A DNA stretch of 41,829 nucleotides from Hyphococcus sp. (lineage in GTDB: Bacteria > Pseudomonadota > Alphaproteobacteria > Caulobacterales > Parvularculaceae): assembly GCA_021604585.1 (NCBI GenBank), contig BQJG01000029.1:1-41829 (forward strand). Reading direction: 5' to 3'. How positions within the stretch are numbered: the first letter of the stretch is position 1; the number at the start of each line of letters is the position of its first letter. The position numbers were made by a program, and so were the translations under genes. Below, piece after piece: positions 33,810 to 41,315 of the stretch. The notes beneath the pieces are model-generated. The model ran no database searches and had not been told where the DNA came from. It worked only from the letters and a program-made list of their open reading frames with translations.

Positions 33810-34984
33810 CGCGCTGGATAGTTGCTGCGCTGTTCTTGCTTTTTTTTGCGGCTCCCGCCGCCGCCCATACGCGCAGTCAATCCTATTCCAGCTGGTCCAT
33901 AGACGGCGACGCCGCCGTTTTTATCTTTGAGGTGGATGCGCTGCGCGTCACGCAACTATCGCCGCTATACAATGAGGCTAGCGACATTAACGCGTTGCTG
34001 GCGATACACTTGCGAGAGACGGTGACTGTGCGTCAAGGTCAAGCCGCCTGCACGCTCGGCGAACTCACGCCATTCGGCGATGGGCGAACGACAATCCGCA
34101 TTAAAGGCAGGTTCAGCTGCCCGGCACCAATCGAAAAGGCGCCGGCACATGTGGCCATTACGGCGTTTGAGGCGGTGTCGCCGACGCACATCCATATTGC
34201 GCGCACGGAGTTTGAAGGCGAGGCGAAAGGCCGGCTCTTGCGCGAGGGCGCCGCCTCATTTGAGCTGAATGCTGAAAAACCGCCAGCGGGAATTATCGGA
34301 TTTTTGCGCGCCGGGTTTTCGCATGTGCTGTCCGGTCTTGATCATCTTGTTTTTCTGGGCGCGCTGATCCTGCTCACCGCGTCACGGCGCACCACTCTAT
34401 GGTGCATTACCGGCTTCACACTCGGCCATTCAGTCTCGCTGGCGCTGGCGAGCCTCGGTCTCATCCATCCCAATGAGCGGCTGATTGAAGCGCTGATCGG
34501 CTACACCATCGCAGCGACCGCGCTGGAAGCCGGCGCCCGCTTTGGTCTTGACCGGCAAAGAGCGATGATCGGCCTCGCCTTATTGGCGCTAACCGTTGTC
34601 ATGGCGCCTATCGGCGTTAACGCACCCGTGCTGGGCGTTGGCGCCGGACTAAGCGCTTATGCTGTATTCATGGCGTTCATGCCCGGCGCATACATGCAAA
34701 AACTGGCGCCGCTGATTGCGACCGCCTTCGGTCTCGTTCATGGCGCAGGTTTCGCGCGCGGACTAATTGAGCTCGGTTTTCAGCGCTCAGAAATCGTCGC
34801 GCCGCTTGTCGGGTTTAATCTCGGTGTCGAAGCTGCGCAGCTCACAGCATTAGTCGCCATCTACGCCGCCGCTGCATTATTACGTCGCTTCGCATCAGCG
34901 CACGCGACCGCCATGGGGCGCTTCGCCAGCGCTTTGATCTTTATGCTTGGCTGTTTCTGGTTTGCCGGACGGATCTGGGCGTGA
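33806..34984 (+). CDS. HupE/UreJ-family membrane protein
   Basis: 392 residues. A signal peptide (ending PAAAH) precedes a periplasmic beta-rich domain (to about 150), then seven or so helices. The HupE/UreJ motif is clear in HVLSGLDHLVFLGALIL (His/Asp/His cluster) followed by GFTLGHSVSLALASLG, and later LVHGAGFARGL. HupE and UreJ relatives are thought to move nickel or other metal ions; a metal supply to the metal-dependent-looking DUF3604 protein in the same operon is a reasonable inference. Start overlaps the parvulin gene by four bases. No obvious terminator follows. Confidence 0.9.
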   Translation: MTRWIVAALFLLFFAAPAAAHTRSQSYSSWSIDGDAAVFIFEVDALRVTQLSPLYNEASDINALLAIHLRETVTVRQGQAACTLGELTPFGDGRTTIRIKGRFSCPAPIEKAPAHVAITAFEAVSPTHIHIARTEFEGEAKGRLLREGAASFELNAEKPPAGIIGFLRAGFSHVLSGLDHLVFLGALILLTASRRTTLWCITGFTLGHSVSLALASLGLIHPNERLIEALIGYTIAATALEAGARFGLDRQRAMIGLALLALTVVMAPIGVNAPVLGVGAGLSAYAVFMAFMPGAYMQKLAPLIATAFGLVHGAGFARGLIELGFQRSEIVAPLVGFNLGVEAAQLTALVAIYAAAALLRRFASAHATAMGRFASALIFMLGCFWFAGRIWA

Positions 34985-35062
34985 GCGCGCCATCGAGCCA
35001 ATCTTGAATATCTTGGTTGAATGGTGGGCGAGGCAGTTCTGGGCGAACCCCTCTTTGCGTCC

Positions 35063-35095
35063 AATTCCCTGATAACAGGGAATTTACAGGGAATT
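35063..35095. repeat. Inverted and direct repeat around CAGGGAATT
   Basis: AATTCCCTG (35063-35071) and CAGGGAATT (35076-35084) form a perfect 9-base stem with loop ATAA; CAGGGAATT is repeated directly at 35087-35095. I recall near-identical strings in intergenic and mobile-element-associated regions of other alphaproteobacteria, so this may be a scrap of a widespread repeat; that memory needs a search. The rest of 34985-35278 contains no clear gene. Confidence 0.55.
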
Positions 35096-35278
35096 TCTTC
35101 GATTTTGCGGTAATAGGTAGCAAGAGCAGGAAGGGGGTGCACCCGCTGGATCACACCCCATACAGGCTGAGCAGTTGTGATGGAGAAACACTGTGCGTCT
35201 TTTGATAAACTGCCGATTATCTGAAACTCGCGCGATTAGTCCGAACATAAACGCCACCTGCACGAAGGACAAAAACCC

Positions 35279-35623
35279 TCAAATGAACAGGGAAAACCAC
35301 GCCGCCACAAATTTGTAGTGAGGGGTTTTTTCCATATCGACGGTGTTGGCGACGACAACGAGCGGTATAGACGCGAATGTAAACAAAAACCCAATTACAA
35401 TCGCTTTTTTCGTGTGTGACAGGAACTGGGTGATGGCGACAGTCGGGCGAATTTCTGAGATAAATCCATCGGATTTTCGTACTACAAACCCGTAAATGCC
35501 AAACACGAAACCAGTTTGAATCGAAGACCAATCAAACACTACGGAGTAAAGATTATCCAGACTCCAGCCGTCATCACCTAGGGCGAAAAGAGGCAGTATT
35601 TTCCCGCGATAGATCATCATCAA
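35279..35623 (-). CDS. Small membrane protein, probably cut short by an in-frame TGA
   Basis: 114 residues with hydrophobic helices (TGFVFGIYGFVV, AIVIGFLFTFASIPLVVVANTV, FVAAWFSLFI). The frame stops at TGA (35281-35279) in the middle of a hydrophobic helix. The same frame continues without interruption after the stop with GFLSFVQVAFMFGLIARVSDN, an equally hydrophobic stretch, to about 35087. A nonsense mutation in a longer membrane-protein gene is the simplest reading. I do not recognise the family. No good ribosome-binding site is visible at the start. It lies in a region of repeats and orphan genes. Confidence 0.45.
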   Translation of the reverse strand: MMMIYRGKILPLFALGDDGWSLDNLYSVVFDWSSIQTGFVFGIYGFVVRKSDGFISEIRPTVAITQFLSHTKKAIVIGFLFTFASIPLVVVANTVDMEKTPHYKFVAAWFSLFI

Positions 35624-35691
35624 AACGAAGCGTTGTATATGCGCAGTTCACGAGCGCAATCGGCCAGGAGCCTGTCCCCAACCTCGACGAC

Positions 35692-36078
35692 ATGATCATC
35701 AATCCAACAGATGGATCGGTTGAAATCAGGGGCCCGATCACAAAAGAAGAAAAGGACCTGCTTCACTTCTTCATCGACCGGAAAAACGCATTTGAAGAAG
35801 AGGGCGCGGATTTTGAGCATGATCTGAAAGATAAGATACAACGCCATCTTGGGGAGATGTTTGAACAGCAGCTTAAACGCTCAAAGCAAGAAGTGGCGTT
35901 TTTTGATCGGGACATCAAAGAAATGCGCGGCGAGCAATACAATTATATCGATCTCGTCAGAGGCCATAAGGAATTCCAAAAAGAGTTGGCAGAGCGCAGA
36001 ATAGCTGCGAGTCGGAGCAAATCCGCTCAATCTCAAAGCGCTAACGGGACCTCAAAAACACCGCCACCTTCTACTTAG
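35692..36078 (+). CDS. Small charged, helical protein of unknown function
   Basis: 128 residues, hydrophilic, with long charged helices that could form a coiled coil (KEEKDLLHFFIDRKNAFEEEG, MFEQQLKRSKQEVAFFDRD) and a Ser/Lys/Pro-rich tail. No signal peptide or known motif. The open frame extends upstream of the ATG without a start codon for at least 110 bases (for example VVYAQFTSAIGQEPVPNLDD just before Met1), so it could be the 3' part of a longer gene truncated by rearrangement. GGAG lies about 20 bases upstream, too far to support the start. Confidence 0.5.
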   Translation: MIINPTDGSVEIRGPITKEEKDLLHFFIDRKNAFEEEGADFEHDLKDKIQRHLGEMFEQQLKRSKQEVAFFDRDIKEMRGEQYNYIDLVRGHKEFQKELAERRIAASRSKSAQSQSANGTSKTPPPST

Positions 36079-36389
36079 TCACGAGGTTGCTTTCGACGGA
36101 AGGCCGAATAGATTGAAAGCATCCCGGGCAGGTGGCCAGATCGGATGATCATAAAGCGTGCTGTATTATGGTGACCCTTCCCCTTTGACGAAGTCATGCA
36201 AAGAAAATGAAATGGTGGCGGCAATTGGACCGGCCAGGCACAAAAACTTGAGGATATGGAAACTTACATTGGAATCTGACAAACCGCTAAGCTGTTACGG
36301 TCGCTAGAATTTTTCTAACTCGTGCATTTCTCACCACAGCAGTTTATTGTATTTACTATGCTGATCCTCATTAAATAGGGTTGAGGGCG
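36079..36389. other. Gene-free region upstream of luxR
   Basis: No gene seen. It probably holds the luxR promoter. A small palindrome, TAGAA/TTCTA, is present at about 36305-36317. No match to the lux-box palindrome found at 39067-39088 was noticed, so autoregulation of luxR through that site is not supported here. Confidence 0.4.
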
Positions 36390-37133
36390 ATGGCGGGGCA
36401 AATGGGCAACAATTCGTTCGGCATAGCTGATGCGATAGCAACAATTGACGCAATTGAGCGCCACGATTCTCCACGTCAGGTTTTGGATGAGTTCGCTAAA
36501 TTTGCGGTGAGCTATGGATTTTCAAGTGTCGCTATCGGGCAACTCGCGAGCCCAATTCCGCAAACCAAATCTTCAATCATTCAACTGAGCACATGGCCAA
36601 AAGCATGGGCTGACTACTGGGTGAAAAACATGCTGTTGGTATCTGACCCGATTGCCAAAATGGCGTTGACCCAACATCGGCCGTTTCTCTGGGACGAAGC
36701 GTTCGCCCGCTTCAAGGGATTCTCAAAGCCGCATCGCAATACGTTGTCGGAGTTCGGCTTTAAGAATGGTTTTGCGATTCCGGTTCACACTGGCGACGGC
36801 CCACCCGGTTGCATTTCACTAGGTAGCGACGACTTAGATCTCACGGCCACGCAAAAGGCGACAATCGAATTGGCGGCGATTCATTGTTACGTGAAACTGG
36901 AAAAATTATACGGTGCGTCTATACCCAGAACAATCCGTGAGTTGTCGCACCGCGAGTCCGAGATCCTACACTATGTCGCCGCCGGAAAGACAAATTGGGA
37001 AATCGGACAGATTCTTTCCATCAGCGAATATCATGTCCGAGACTGCTTGAAAAACACCTTTAAGAAATTGGACGCTGTGAGTAGAGCCCACGCCGTCTCC
37101 ACTGCTATCCGCGAGAAAATCATCTTCCTATAG
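36390..37133 (+). CDS. luxR: LuxR-family quorum-sensing regulator
   Basis: 247 residues from the ATG at 36390 (a TTG nine bases earlier and an ATG at 36402 are alternatives). The N-terminal autoinducer-binding domain shows the conserved WPKAWADYWVKNMLLVSDPIAKM (Trp, Tyr, Asp-Pro of the acyl-homoserine-lactone pocket), FLWDEAF and GFAIPVHTGDGPPGCISLG. The C-terminal helix-turn-helix is LSHRESEILHYVAAGKTNWEIGQILSISEYHVRDCLKNTFKKLD. All landmark residues for AHL binding are present, so it should respond to the product of the LuxI at 38322-39005. It would be expected to bind the 22-base palindrome at 39067-39088. Confidence 0.93.
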   Translation: MAGQMGNNSFGIADAIATIDAIERHDSPRQVLDEFAKFAVSYGFSSVAIGQLASPIPQTKSSIIQLSTWPKAWADYWVKNMLLVSDPIAKMALTQHRPFLWDEAFARFKGFSKPHRNTLSEFGFKNGFAIPVHTGDGPPGCISLGSDDLDLTATQKATIELAAIHCYVKLEKLYGASIPRTIRELSHRESEILHYVAAGKTNWEIGQILSISEYHVRDCLKNTFKKLDAVSRAHAVSTAIREKIIFL

Positions 37134-37180
37134 TTTATGTCGTTTGCGGTCTGGACTGATACCGCTTGGCCCTCACCTTC

Positions 37181-38206
37181 TCATTCATAGAGCCGCGATA
37201 GACAAGCGCCGGGAAATGGCTTGGGCCACACGCGTGGATAATCTTTCGAGTATAAGCGATCCCCATTTTTTGGCGGATTGTGGACCCATGGCTGCTTCAT
37301 CGCGCCCGGTTTATCGCAATATCTGATGTCATCGCCGCAATATCGGAATGAGATGCCGCGCCGAGGCCGATCTGTCGTACAATTTCCCCGCGCGCCATGG
37401 ATGGTCATGACGTCGTGAACAATCACATCTCCGGGTCGCGCGCTGATCGTTCTGACATCATAATTTTCTAAGCAGCTTTCAATATCCGGTAAGCGCGGGT
37501 GCGGACTATCCGGTAGCGGCGATTGCGAAACGAACACGCTCGGCGCGTATTCCTGTCCCCAGCGATGGGAGCCAACAATGTATTGCAGCGCTCCGTTCTC
37601 CGCACCTACTTCATCAAGCGGTATCCAGGCAACGCAGCACTTGGCGCCCTTCACCTGAAAGTAAGTGTAATCCTGATGAAACGGCGTTCGAAGCGTTGCG
37701 CCTGGGGTTTTGATAAAGGTCGTGTCTTCCCAGAAATTGACATAATCGCTATCGAGAAGCTGCGCCGAAATTTCCGGCAAATTAGAATCGAACGCAACCT
37801 CGCGGATTTCAGGGTGAGTTCTCCAGCCAGCAGCCTCATAGAAAAAAGCGCCTGTGCCAATTTCCTGACTCTCGGCTTGATCGTAGAGCGGGCGCGCATG
37901 GAGATCTGACTCCACTATCTCACTGAGCATCTCCAGATCAAAACGGGTTGCAGTTTTTGAACTGAACTTGGCGTCCTCACGCCAGAACTGATTGGCAAGT
38001 TCTTGAAAATCGTAGGCTGTTTGAGAGCGTTGACGATTGGCGAACTGGCGGTCAACCGCTTGCCTCAAAAGAGCGACTTCTATTTGAGTCAAGACATTGC
38101 TAAGCAGCACAACACCGTCTTTGTCGTAATCGGCCTTAATGTCGTCACTTGAAAAACGCGATTGGACCTGATCCGTCGCCGCCAAAATCTGCAACATCCC
38201 AATCAT
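37181..38206 (-). CDS. Phytanoyl-CoA dioxygenase (PhyH) family oxygenase
   Basis: 341-residue Fe(II)/2-oxoglutarate-dependent dioxygenase. The metal triad is His177-x-Asp179 in TPFHQDYTYF and His270 in MTIHGARGN; the 2-oxoglutarate-binding Arg lies in DRPRRGISFRYCG. KCCVAWIPLDEVGAENGALQYIVGSHRWG is typical of PhyH proteins that hydroxylate small molecules. It lies between luxR and luxI, transcribed in the same direction as luxI, 115 bases downstream of it, with a strong hairpin and a 14-base palindrome between. It may make or modify a quorum-controlled metabolite; alternatively it could act on the signal's acyl chain. ATG at 38206 with GAAGAAAG upstream. Confidence 0.9.
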   Translation of the reverse strand: MIGMLQILAATDQVQSRFSSDDIKADYDKDGVVLLSNVLTQIEVALLRQAVDRQFANRQRSQTAYDFQELANQFWREDAKFSSKTATRFDLEMLSEIVESDLHARPLYDQAESQEIGTGAFFYEAAGWRTHPEIREVAFDSNLPEISAQLLDSDYVNFWEDTTFIKTPGATLRTPFHQDYTYFQVKGAKCCVAWIPLDEVGAENGALQYIVGSHRWGQEYAPSVFVSQSPLPDSPHPRLPDIESCLENYDVRTISARPGDVIVHDVMTIHGARGNCTTDRPRRGISFRYCGDDIRYCDKPGAMKQPWVHNPPKNGDRLYSKDYPRVWPKPFPGACLSRLYE

Positions 38207-38249
38207 CTTTCTTCAATAGTTCGGCCAAGCGTCACATCATATGAATTCA

Positions 38250-38263
38250 AAAGCAGCTGCTTT
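38250..38263. promoter_or_regulatory. 14-base palindrome upstream of the PhyH gene
   Basis: Perfect palindrome AAAGCAG/CTGCTTT, 44 bases before the PhyH start codon. It could be an operator. It is not similar to the lux-box palindrome at 39067-39088. Confidence 0.4.
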
Positions 38264-38275
38264 CGATACGATTAC

Positions 38276-38305
38276 AGAGAGCGCTTCGTGAACGAAGCGC
38301 TCTCT
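38276..38305 (-). terminator. Strong hairpin after luxI
   Basis: Perfect 13-base stem (AGAGAGCGCTTCG against CGAAGCGCTCTCT), 4-base loop, ending 17 bases past the luxI stop. No T-run follows in the luxI direction, so it may attenuate transcription into the PhyH gene or protect the luxI mRNA rather than fully terminate. Confidence 0.55.
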
Positions 38306-38321
38306 CACCAAAACGGTGCGC

Positions 38322-39005
38322 TCATGCTGCGACTTGGCTCAACTTTCCTCTAAGACGCACCATTGCGTCGGGCCCATTCCACGACAGACGAGATGACAAG
38401 TGAGGCTCTTCCGGCCCCAACTCAAATGCGCTGCGAAGGTTTTGAAGCCCCGCCTGCGTCATCGTAGAGATGGCAGCGATATAAGTTGCATCATCTTCTT
38501 CAAAATAGACCGGCGGTCCCAATGGGCGTGTTTCCCAATACTTAATCGTTCTCGCATAACTGCTCATGTAACCCAAAAAGGTCACATGTGTGATGCCAGA
38601 CTTCAGGCAAAACATATTGACCGCCGGGGCTATGCGCGCCCGGATGACGCCTTGTTCCTCTTTCGACATGGATCGGTGATCCACGATATAGCGAGAGAGT
38701 TCATAGATACTCGCTCCCCTCGGAAGCGGTTCGCTGACGCAACGCTCTGCAAACACTTCGCTCATTAAGTGCGGCTCCGTTGTCGGGTTTAGTCTTGCGC
38801 AGGCAAGCGCTCGCGTTCCGCTAATATCGGGGCATATGAAGTAAATCGTGTCAGCTTTGTCGAAATTGTCTTTATCTGCGCCAGGTTCAATACCCGGAAT
38901 GGCCCATCCCAACTGCTCAACGGCAACGCGGTATCGCATCGCATACATGTCCTGAAGGAGATCGCCGTAAAGATGGGCGTTATCGCGGGTAATGACTTCA
39001 ACCAT
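38322..39005 (-). CDS. luxI: Acyl-homoserine-lactone synthase (LuxI family)
   Basis: Makes an N-acyl-homoserine lactone from S-adenosylmethionine and an acyl-ACP or acyl-CoA. 227 residues. Conserved positions: Arg24 and Trp34 in MYAMRYRVAVEQLGW; the acidic cluster GADKDNFD; ALACARLNPTT; YELSRYIVD (Glu and Arg of the core); FLGYMSSYARTIKYW. Residue 28, Phe in most LuxI proteins, is Ala here. Residues near the SAM-binding loop otherwise match, so it should be active, perhaps with altered specificity. ATG with GAGG seven bases upstream. A lux-box-like palindrome lies 62 bases upstream, giving the classical positive feedback arrangement with the LuxR at 36390-37133. Confidence 0.93.
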   Translation of the reverse strand: MVEVITRDNAHLYGDLLQDMYAMRYRVAVEQLGWAIPGIEPGADKDNFDKADTIYFICPDISGTRALACARLNPTTEPHLMSEVFAERCVSEPLPRGASIYELSRYIVDHRSMSKEEQGVIRARIAPAVNMFCLKSGITHVTFLGYMSSYARTIKYWETRPLGPPVYFEEDDATYIAAISTMTQAGLQNLRSAFELGPEEPHLSSRLSWNGPDAMVRLRGKLSQVAA

Positions 39006-39066
39006 GCCGGCGCCTCACAACGCTTAGAATTGATGTGAAGACTAGGCTGGAGCGCCACAGGAGCCC

Positions 39067-39088
39067 AACCCCTACAGATGTAGGGGTT
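39067..39088. promoter_or_regulatory. Lux-box-like 22-base palindrome
   Basis: Perfect inverted repeat: arms AACCCCTACA and TGTAGGGGTT separated by GA. Length and symmetry fit the binding site of a LuxR-type dimer. It lies between luxI (start at 39005, leftward) and the unknown gene starting at 39159 (rightward), so one site could control both. Confidence 0.78.
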
Positions 39089-39158
39089 GTTATCCTCCTC
39101 TGCACACCGGCACCCTTGGAGGAAACCGGGGGCAACGCTAAAAAACTCAGAGGGCAAT

Positions 39159-39881
39159 ATGCAGATGACACTCGCGATCAGCGAAATCGGTCCGCAAATG
39201 GATGATCTATTGGCGTCTAATGACGGCCGCGTGACTGCGCTTATAGGAGCTTCGAAGGCATTCGAATTCGACGCCACCGCACTTGATGACGCGCTAGCCG
39301 CCTATGAGGCCGGTGCGTACAAATTCCACCATAGCTTCAAGGATGAGTCCACGCAGAATCTCTCGTTTAATGTCATGCCGAACAGGCATGTGAATGAAAC
39401 CCTCTCGTCGAATGAGTACAGCGTTGGCAGCCGAATTGCGCGGGTTGAGTTCAATCGTGACTATGAAACACAGATGGACAAAAGCCCATCACACATGGTG
39501 TTTCTTTCAGCGCTGGTTCAGTGGCAAAAGCTCATTTACCTCGCGATGTGTGAGGAGCATGGGATCGATTATGAGGCCGCCAGCAAAGAGCATTTCAAAA
39601 TTTGGCCTACCGACGTCCGCTGCTGCCTGCCTGTCCTGGTGCGTGAAGAAAAGGGGCTCTACCAAGACACTGTCATTTTCAAATACGAGAATGTCGCAGA
39701 AGACAAATGGATCGTGGAAGCGTTCTCTACAGTCAATTCACGGCTGGGATTCCTCGCCAGGGCATCTGTATATCGTCTGGCTGTTCCCTGCTATGACGGC
39801 CAAGGCTGGACACAGAAAGCGTCAAGCTCAAACGCACCTTCCCGTCGTAAGAAACCTAAGTCTCGCAGGGAAGTGCAGTAA
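39159..39881 (+). CDS. Unknown protein, probably quorum-controlled
   Basis: 240 residues from the ATG at 39159 (AGAGGG just upstream; a longer frame would run through the lux-box region). Soluble, with no signal peptide. I do not recognise it. Notable stretches are SYKFHHSF-like aromatic/His-rich KFHHSFKDESTQNLSFNVMP, SPSHMVFLSALVQWQKLIYLAM, DVRCCLPVLVREEKGLYQDTVIFKYENVAEDKWIVEAFSTVN (alternating beta strands), and a basic, Ser/Lys-rich tail. The alternating-strand section could suit a hotdog-like or similar fold, but no catalytic motif can be named. Divergent from luxI across a shared palindrome; the 3' end faces mucR only four bases away. Confidence 0.8.
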   Translation: MQMTLAISEIGPQMDDLLASNDGRVTALIGASKAFEFDATALDDALAAYEAGAYKFHHSFKDESTQNLSFNVMPNRHVNETLSSNEYSVGSRIARVEFNRDYETQMDKSPSHMVFLSALVQWQKLIYLAMCEEHGIDYEAASKEHFKIWPTDVRCCLPVLVREEKGLYQDTVIFKYENVAEDKWIVEAFSTVNSRLGFLARASVYRLAVPCYDGQGWTQKASSSNAPSRRKKPKSRREVQ

Positions 39882-39885
39882 AAGT

Positions 39886-40365
39886 TCAAGCTGCGCTGCG
39901 CTTACCTTTTGTCGCACCTCTTTTTCGTCGTGCTGTTTTTGGCGAACGCCTTTTAGTAGCGGTGGTCCCCAATCCAATTTGTTTTGCGAGATCTGAGCGT
40001 TTCTTGGCATAACTTGGCGCCGTCATTGGATAGTCTGCTGGCAAGCCCCATTTGCGCTTATATTCATCAGGGGACAGATCATAATGCGTGCGCAAATAGC
40101 GCTTCAGCATCTTGAGCTTTTTCCCATCCTCCAGACAGACGATGTGATGAGGCGTCACGGATTTATTTATCGGCACCGCCGGCTCACGGTTAGCGACATA
40201 GTCTAGGCCATCGGTGCTTAGGCCAACAAGAACCGCATAAACGCTTTGCAGCAACGAGGGCAGTTCACTTTGGTCTACAGTGTTGTTGGCAACATAACAT
40301 GAGACAATTTTTCCTGCTGTGCATATAGCACCGGCTTCGCTCTTGAATTCATTTTTCGGCGCCAT
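39886..40365 (-). CDS. mucR: MucR/Ros-family zinc-finger transcriptional regulator
   Basis: 159 residues. The core of MucR/Ros is clear: VTPHHIVCLEDGKKLKMLKRYLRTHYDLSPDEYKRKWGLPADYPM-like sequence (about 85-130), with the compact Cys/His zinc-finger region followed by the conserved YDLSPDEYRxKW element. The C-terminal tail is very basic (KRRSPKTARRKRGATKGKR). MucR proteins are global regulators of exopolysaccharide, motility and virulence genes in alphaproteobacteria, binding AT-rich DNA. Here the gene converges on the quorum-controlled unknown gene with a four-base gap. No Cys2His2 pair is complete: only Cys97-like and the two His of the finger are evident; zinc-free MucR/Ml variants exist. 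Confidence 0.88.
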   Translation of the reverse strand: MAPKNEFKSEAGAICTAGKIVSCYVANNTVDQSELPSLLQSVYAVLVGLSTDGLDYVANREPAVPINKSVTPHHIVCLEDGKKLKMLKRYLRTHYDLSPDEYKRKWGLPADYPMTAPSYAKKRSDLAKQIGLGTTATKRRSPKTARRKRGATKGKRSAA

Positions 40366-40730
40366 TAGCCATTTCCCCCTAATTTGACCTCACTCAGTAT
40401 ACGCTTTTCAACTTCAAATCAAAACACCGGTTTTCGATCAGCAGCATTATGGTCTTTGCGCAGCTTAACCGAAGCATTTTGACTAGGCGCGAGCAAATCA
40501 AAAAATTGAGGTATTGCCTTGGTGCTAGACACATTCATTGTGGAGGGTTCCGGTCCGGACCTGCACGCCCCTCCTCATAACTAATTTCGATGTGGCTTCG
40601 TCGCAATGGGCGACTTTTGATCATTTGCCGCCGTGTTTTTCTTTAATGGATCCTCAGTGGCGTTTGGTCTGCGTTCCACAAAGTGATCACATGAATAAAA
40701 TAATCTCGGCCTTTAATACGGAGCTGAGAC
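40366..40730. other. Intergenic region with possible hairpin
   Basis: No convincing gene. GGAGGG (about 40542-40547) and CCCTCC (about 40570-40575) could pair around an inner CCGG/CCGG element. The mucR promoter should lie near 40370-40430. A weak 76-codon frame from 40538 overlaps the next gene and does not look coding. Confidence 0.4.
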
Positions 40731-41006
40731 GTGGCGAAGAGAGCAAACCCAAAAGAGAAAATTGCTAAGCAGCGTGAGGTTGAGGTGCGTCTGAGCCGGG
40801 GCGAGACGTCGGCCCAAGCGGTCAGCAGCATCAGCGTTACGGAGCAAACTTACTGCAGATGGCGCTGCGAATATGGCGACATGGGCGGCGATCGGGCGCG
40901 ACGGCTGAAAGAACTGGAGAAGGAGAACCTGCGCCTTAGGAGAGCGGTCTTTGATCTGACACTCGACAAGCTAATCCTTGCCGAGGCCACCAAGGGAAAC
41001 TTCTAA
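40731..41006 (+). mobile_element. Lone IS3-family orfA (transposase N-terminal part)
   Basis: 91 residues from the GTG at 40731 (GGAG eight bases upstream). The helix-turn-helix VRLSRGETSAQAVSSISVTEQTYCRWRCEYGDMGGDRARRLKELEKEN and leucine-zipper end (LTLDKLILAEATKGNF) are those of OrfA of IS407-group IS3 elements, ending at the usual place. No OrfB follows: after the stop comes about 85 bases and then tRNA-Val. The element has lost its catalytic part. Two Cys residues (YCRWRCEYG) replace the usual residues, a sign of decay. Confidence 0.85.
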
Positions 41007-41093
41007 GCGCTTCAAACCCGCAGAGACTTACAATTGCCTCGGATTAACTCGACGGGTCCGGCCAGGTTGGTTGTGACGAATTGGAGGACAAAA

Positions 41094-41169
41094 TGGTGGG
41101 CGGTGACGGGTTCGAACCGCCGACCCTCTCGGTGTAAACGAGATGCTCTACCAGCTGAGCTAACCGCCC
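41094..41169 (-). tRNA. tRNA-Val (anticodon TAC)
   Basis: 76 bases including an encoded CCA at 41096-41094. The acceptor stem pairs GGGCGGT with ACCGCCC; the D arm GCTCAGCTGGTAGAGC and T arm with GGTTCGAACC are standard. The anticodon stem TCTCG/CGAGA holds the loop TTTACAC, anticodon TAC, reading GUA and, with modification, other valine codons. It lies downstream of hupB, on the same strand. Confidence 0.96.
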
Positions 41170-41260
41170 GTTCCGGAGACGCGAAGGACTGCGCTGCGGG
41201 GCGCATCTCCTAGCGCGGGCTCGCCTGCGGATCAATGCGCTTTCAACAAAAAGCCAGACA

Positions 41261-41300
41261 AACAAAAACGCCAGCGGAAGCACCCGCCAGCGTTTTTGTT
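41261..41300 (-). terminator. Intrinsic terminator downstream of hupB
   Basis: Arms AACAAAAACGC (41261-41271) and GCGTTTTTGTT (41290-41300) are perfectly complementary, extended inward by GCGG/CCGC after two mismatches. Read on the minus strand, the stem is followed by T-rich sequence, 16 bases past the hupB stop. Its A/T arms make it usable from both sides. Confidence 0.75.
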
Positions 41301-41315
41301 CGATGGACGAAATCC

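Noticed and set aside
40538..40768. 76-codon frame upstream of the IS3 orfA
   Set aside because: Overlaps the orfA start in another frame, with no ribosome-binding site or recognisable motif.
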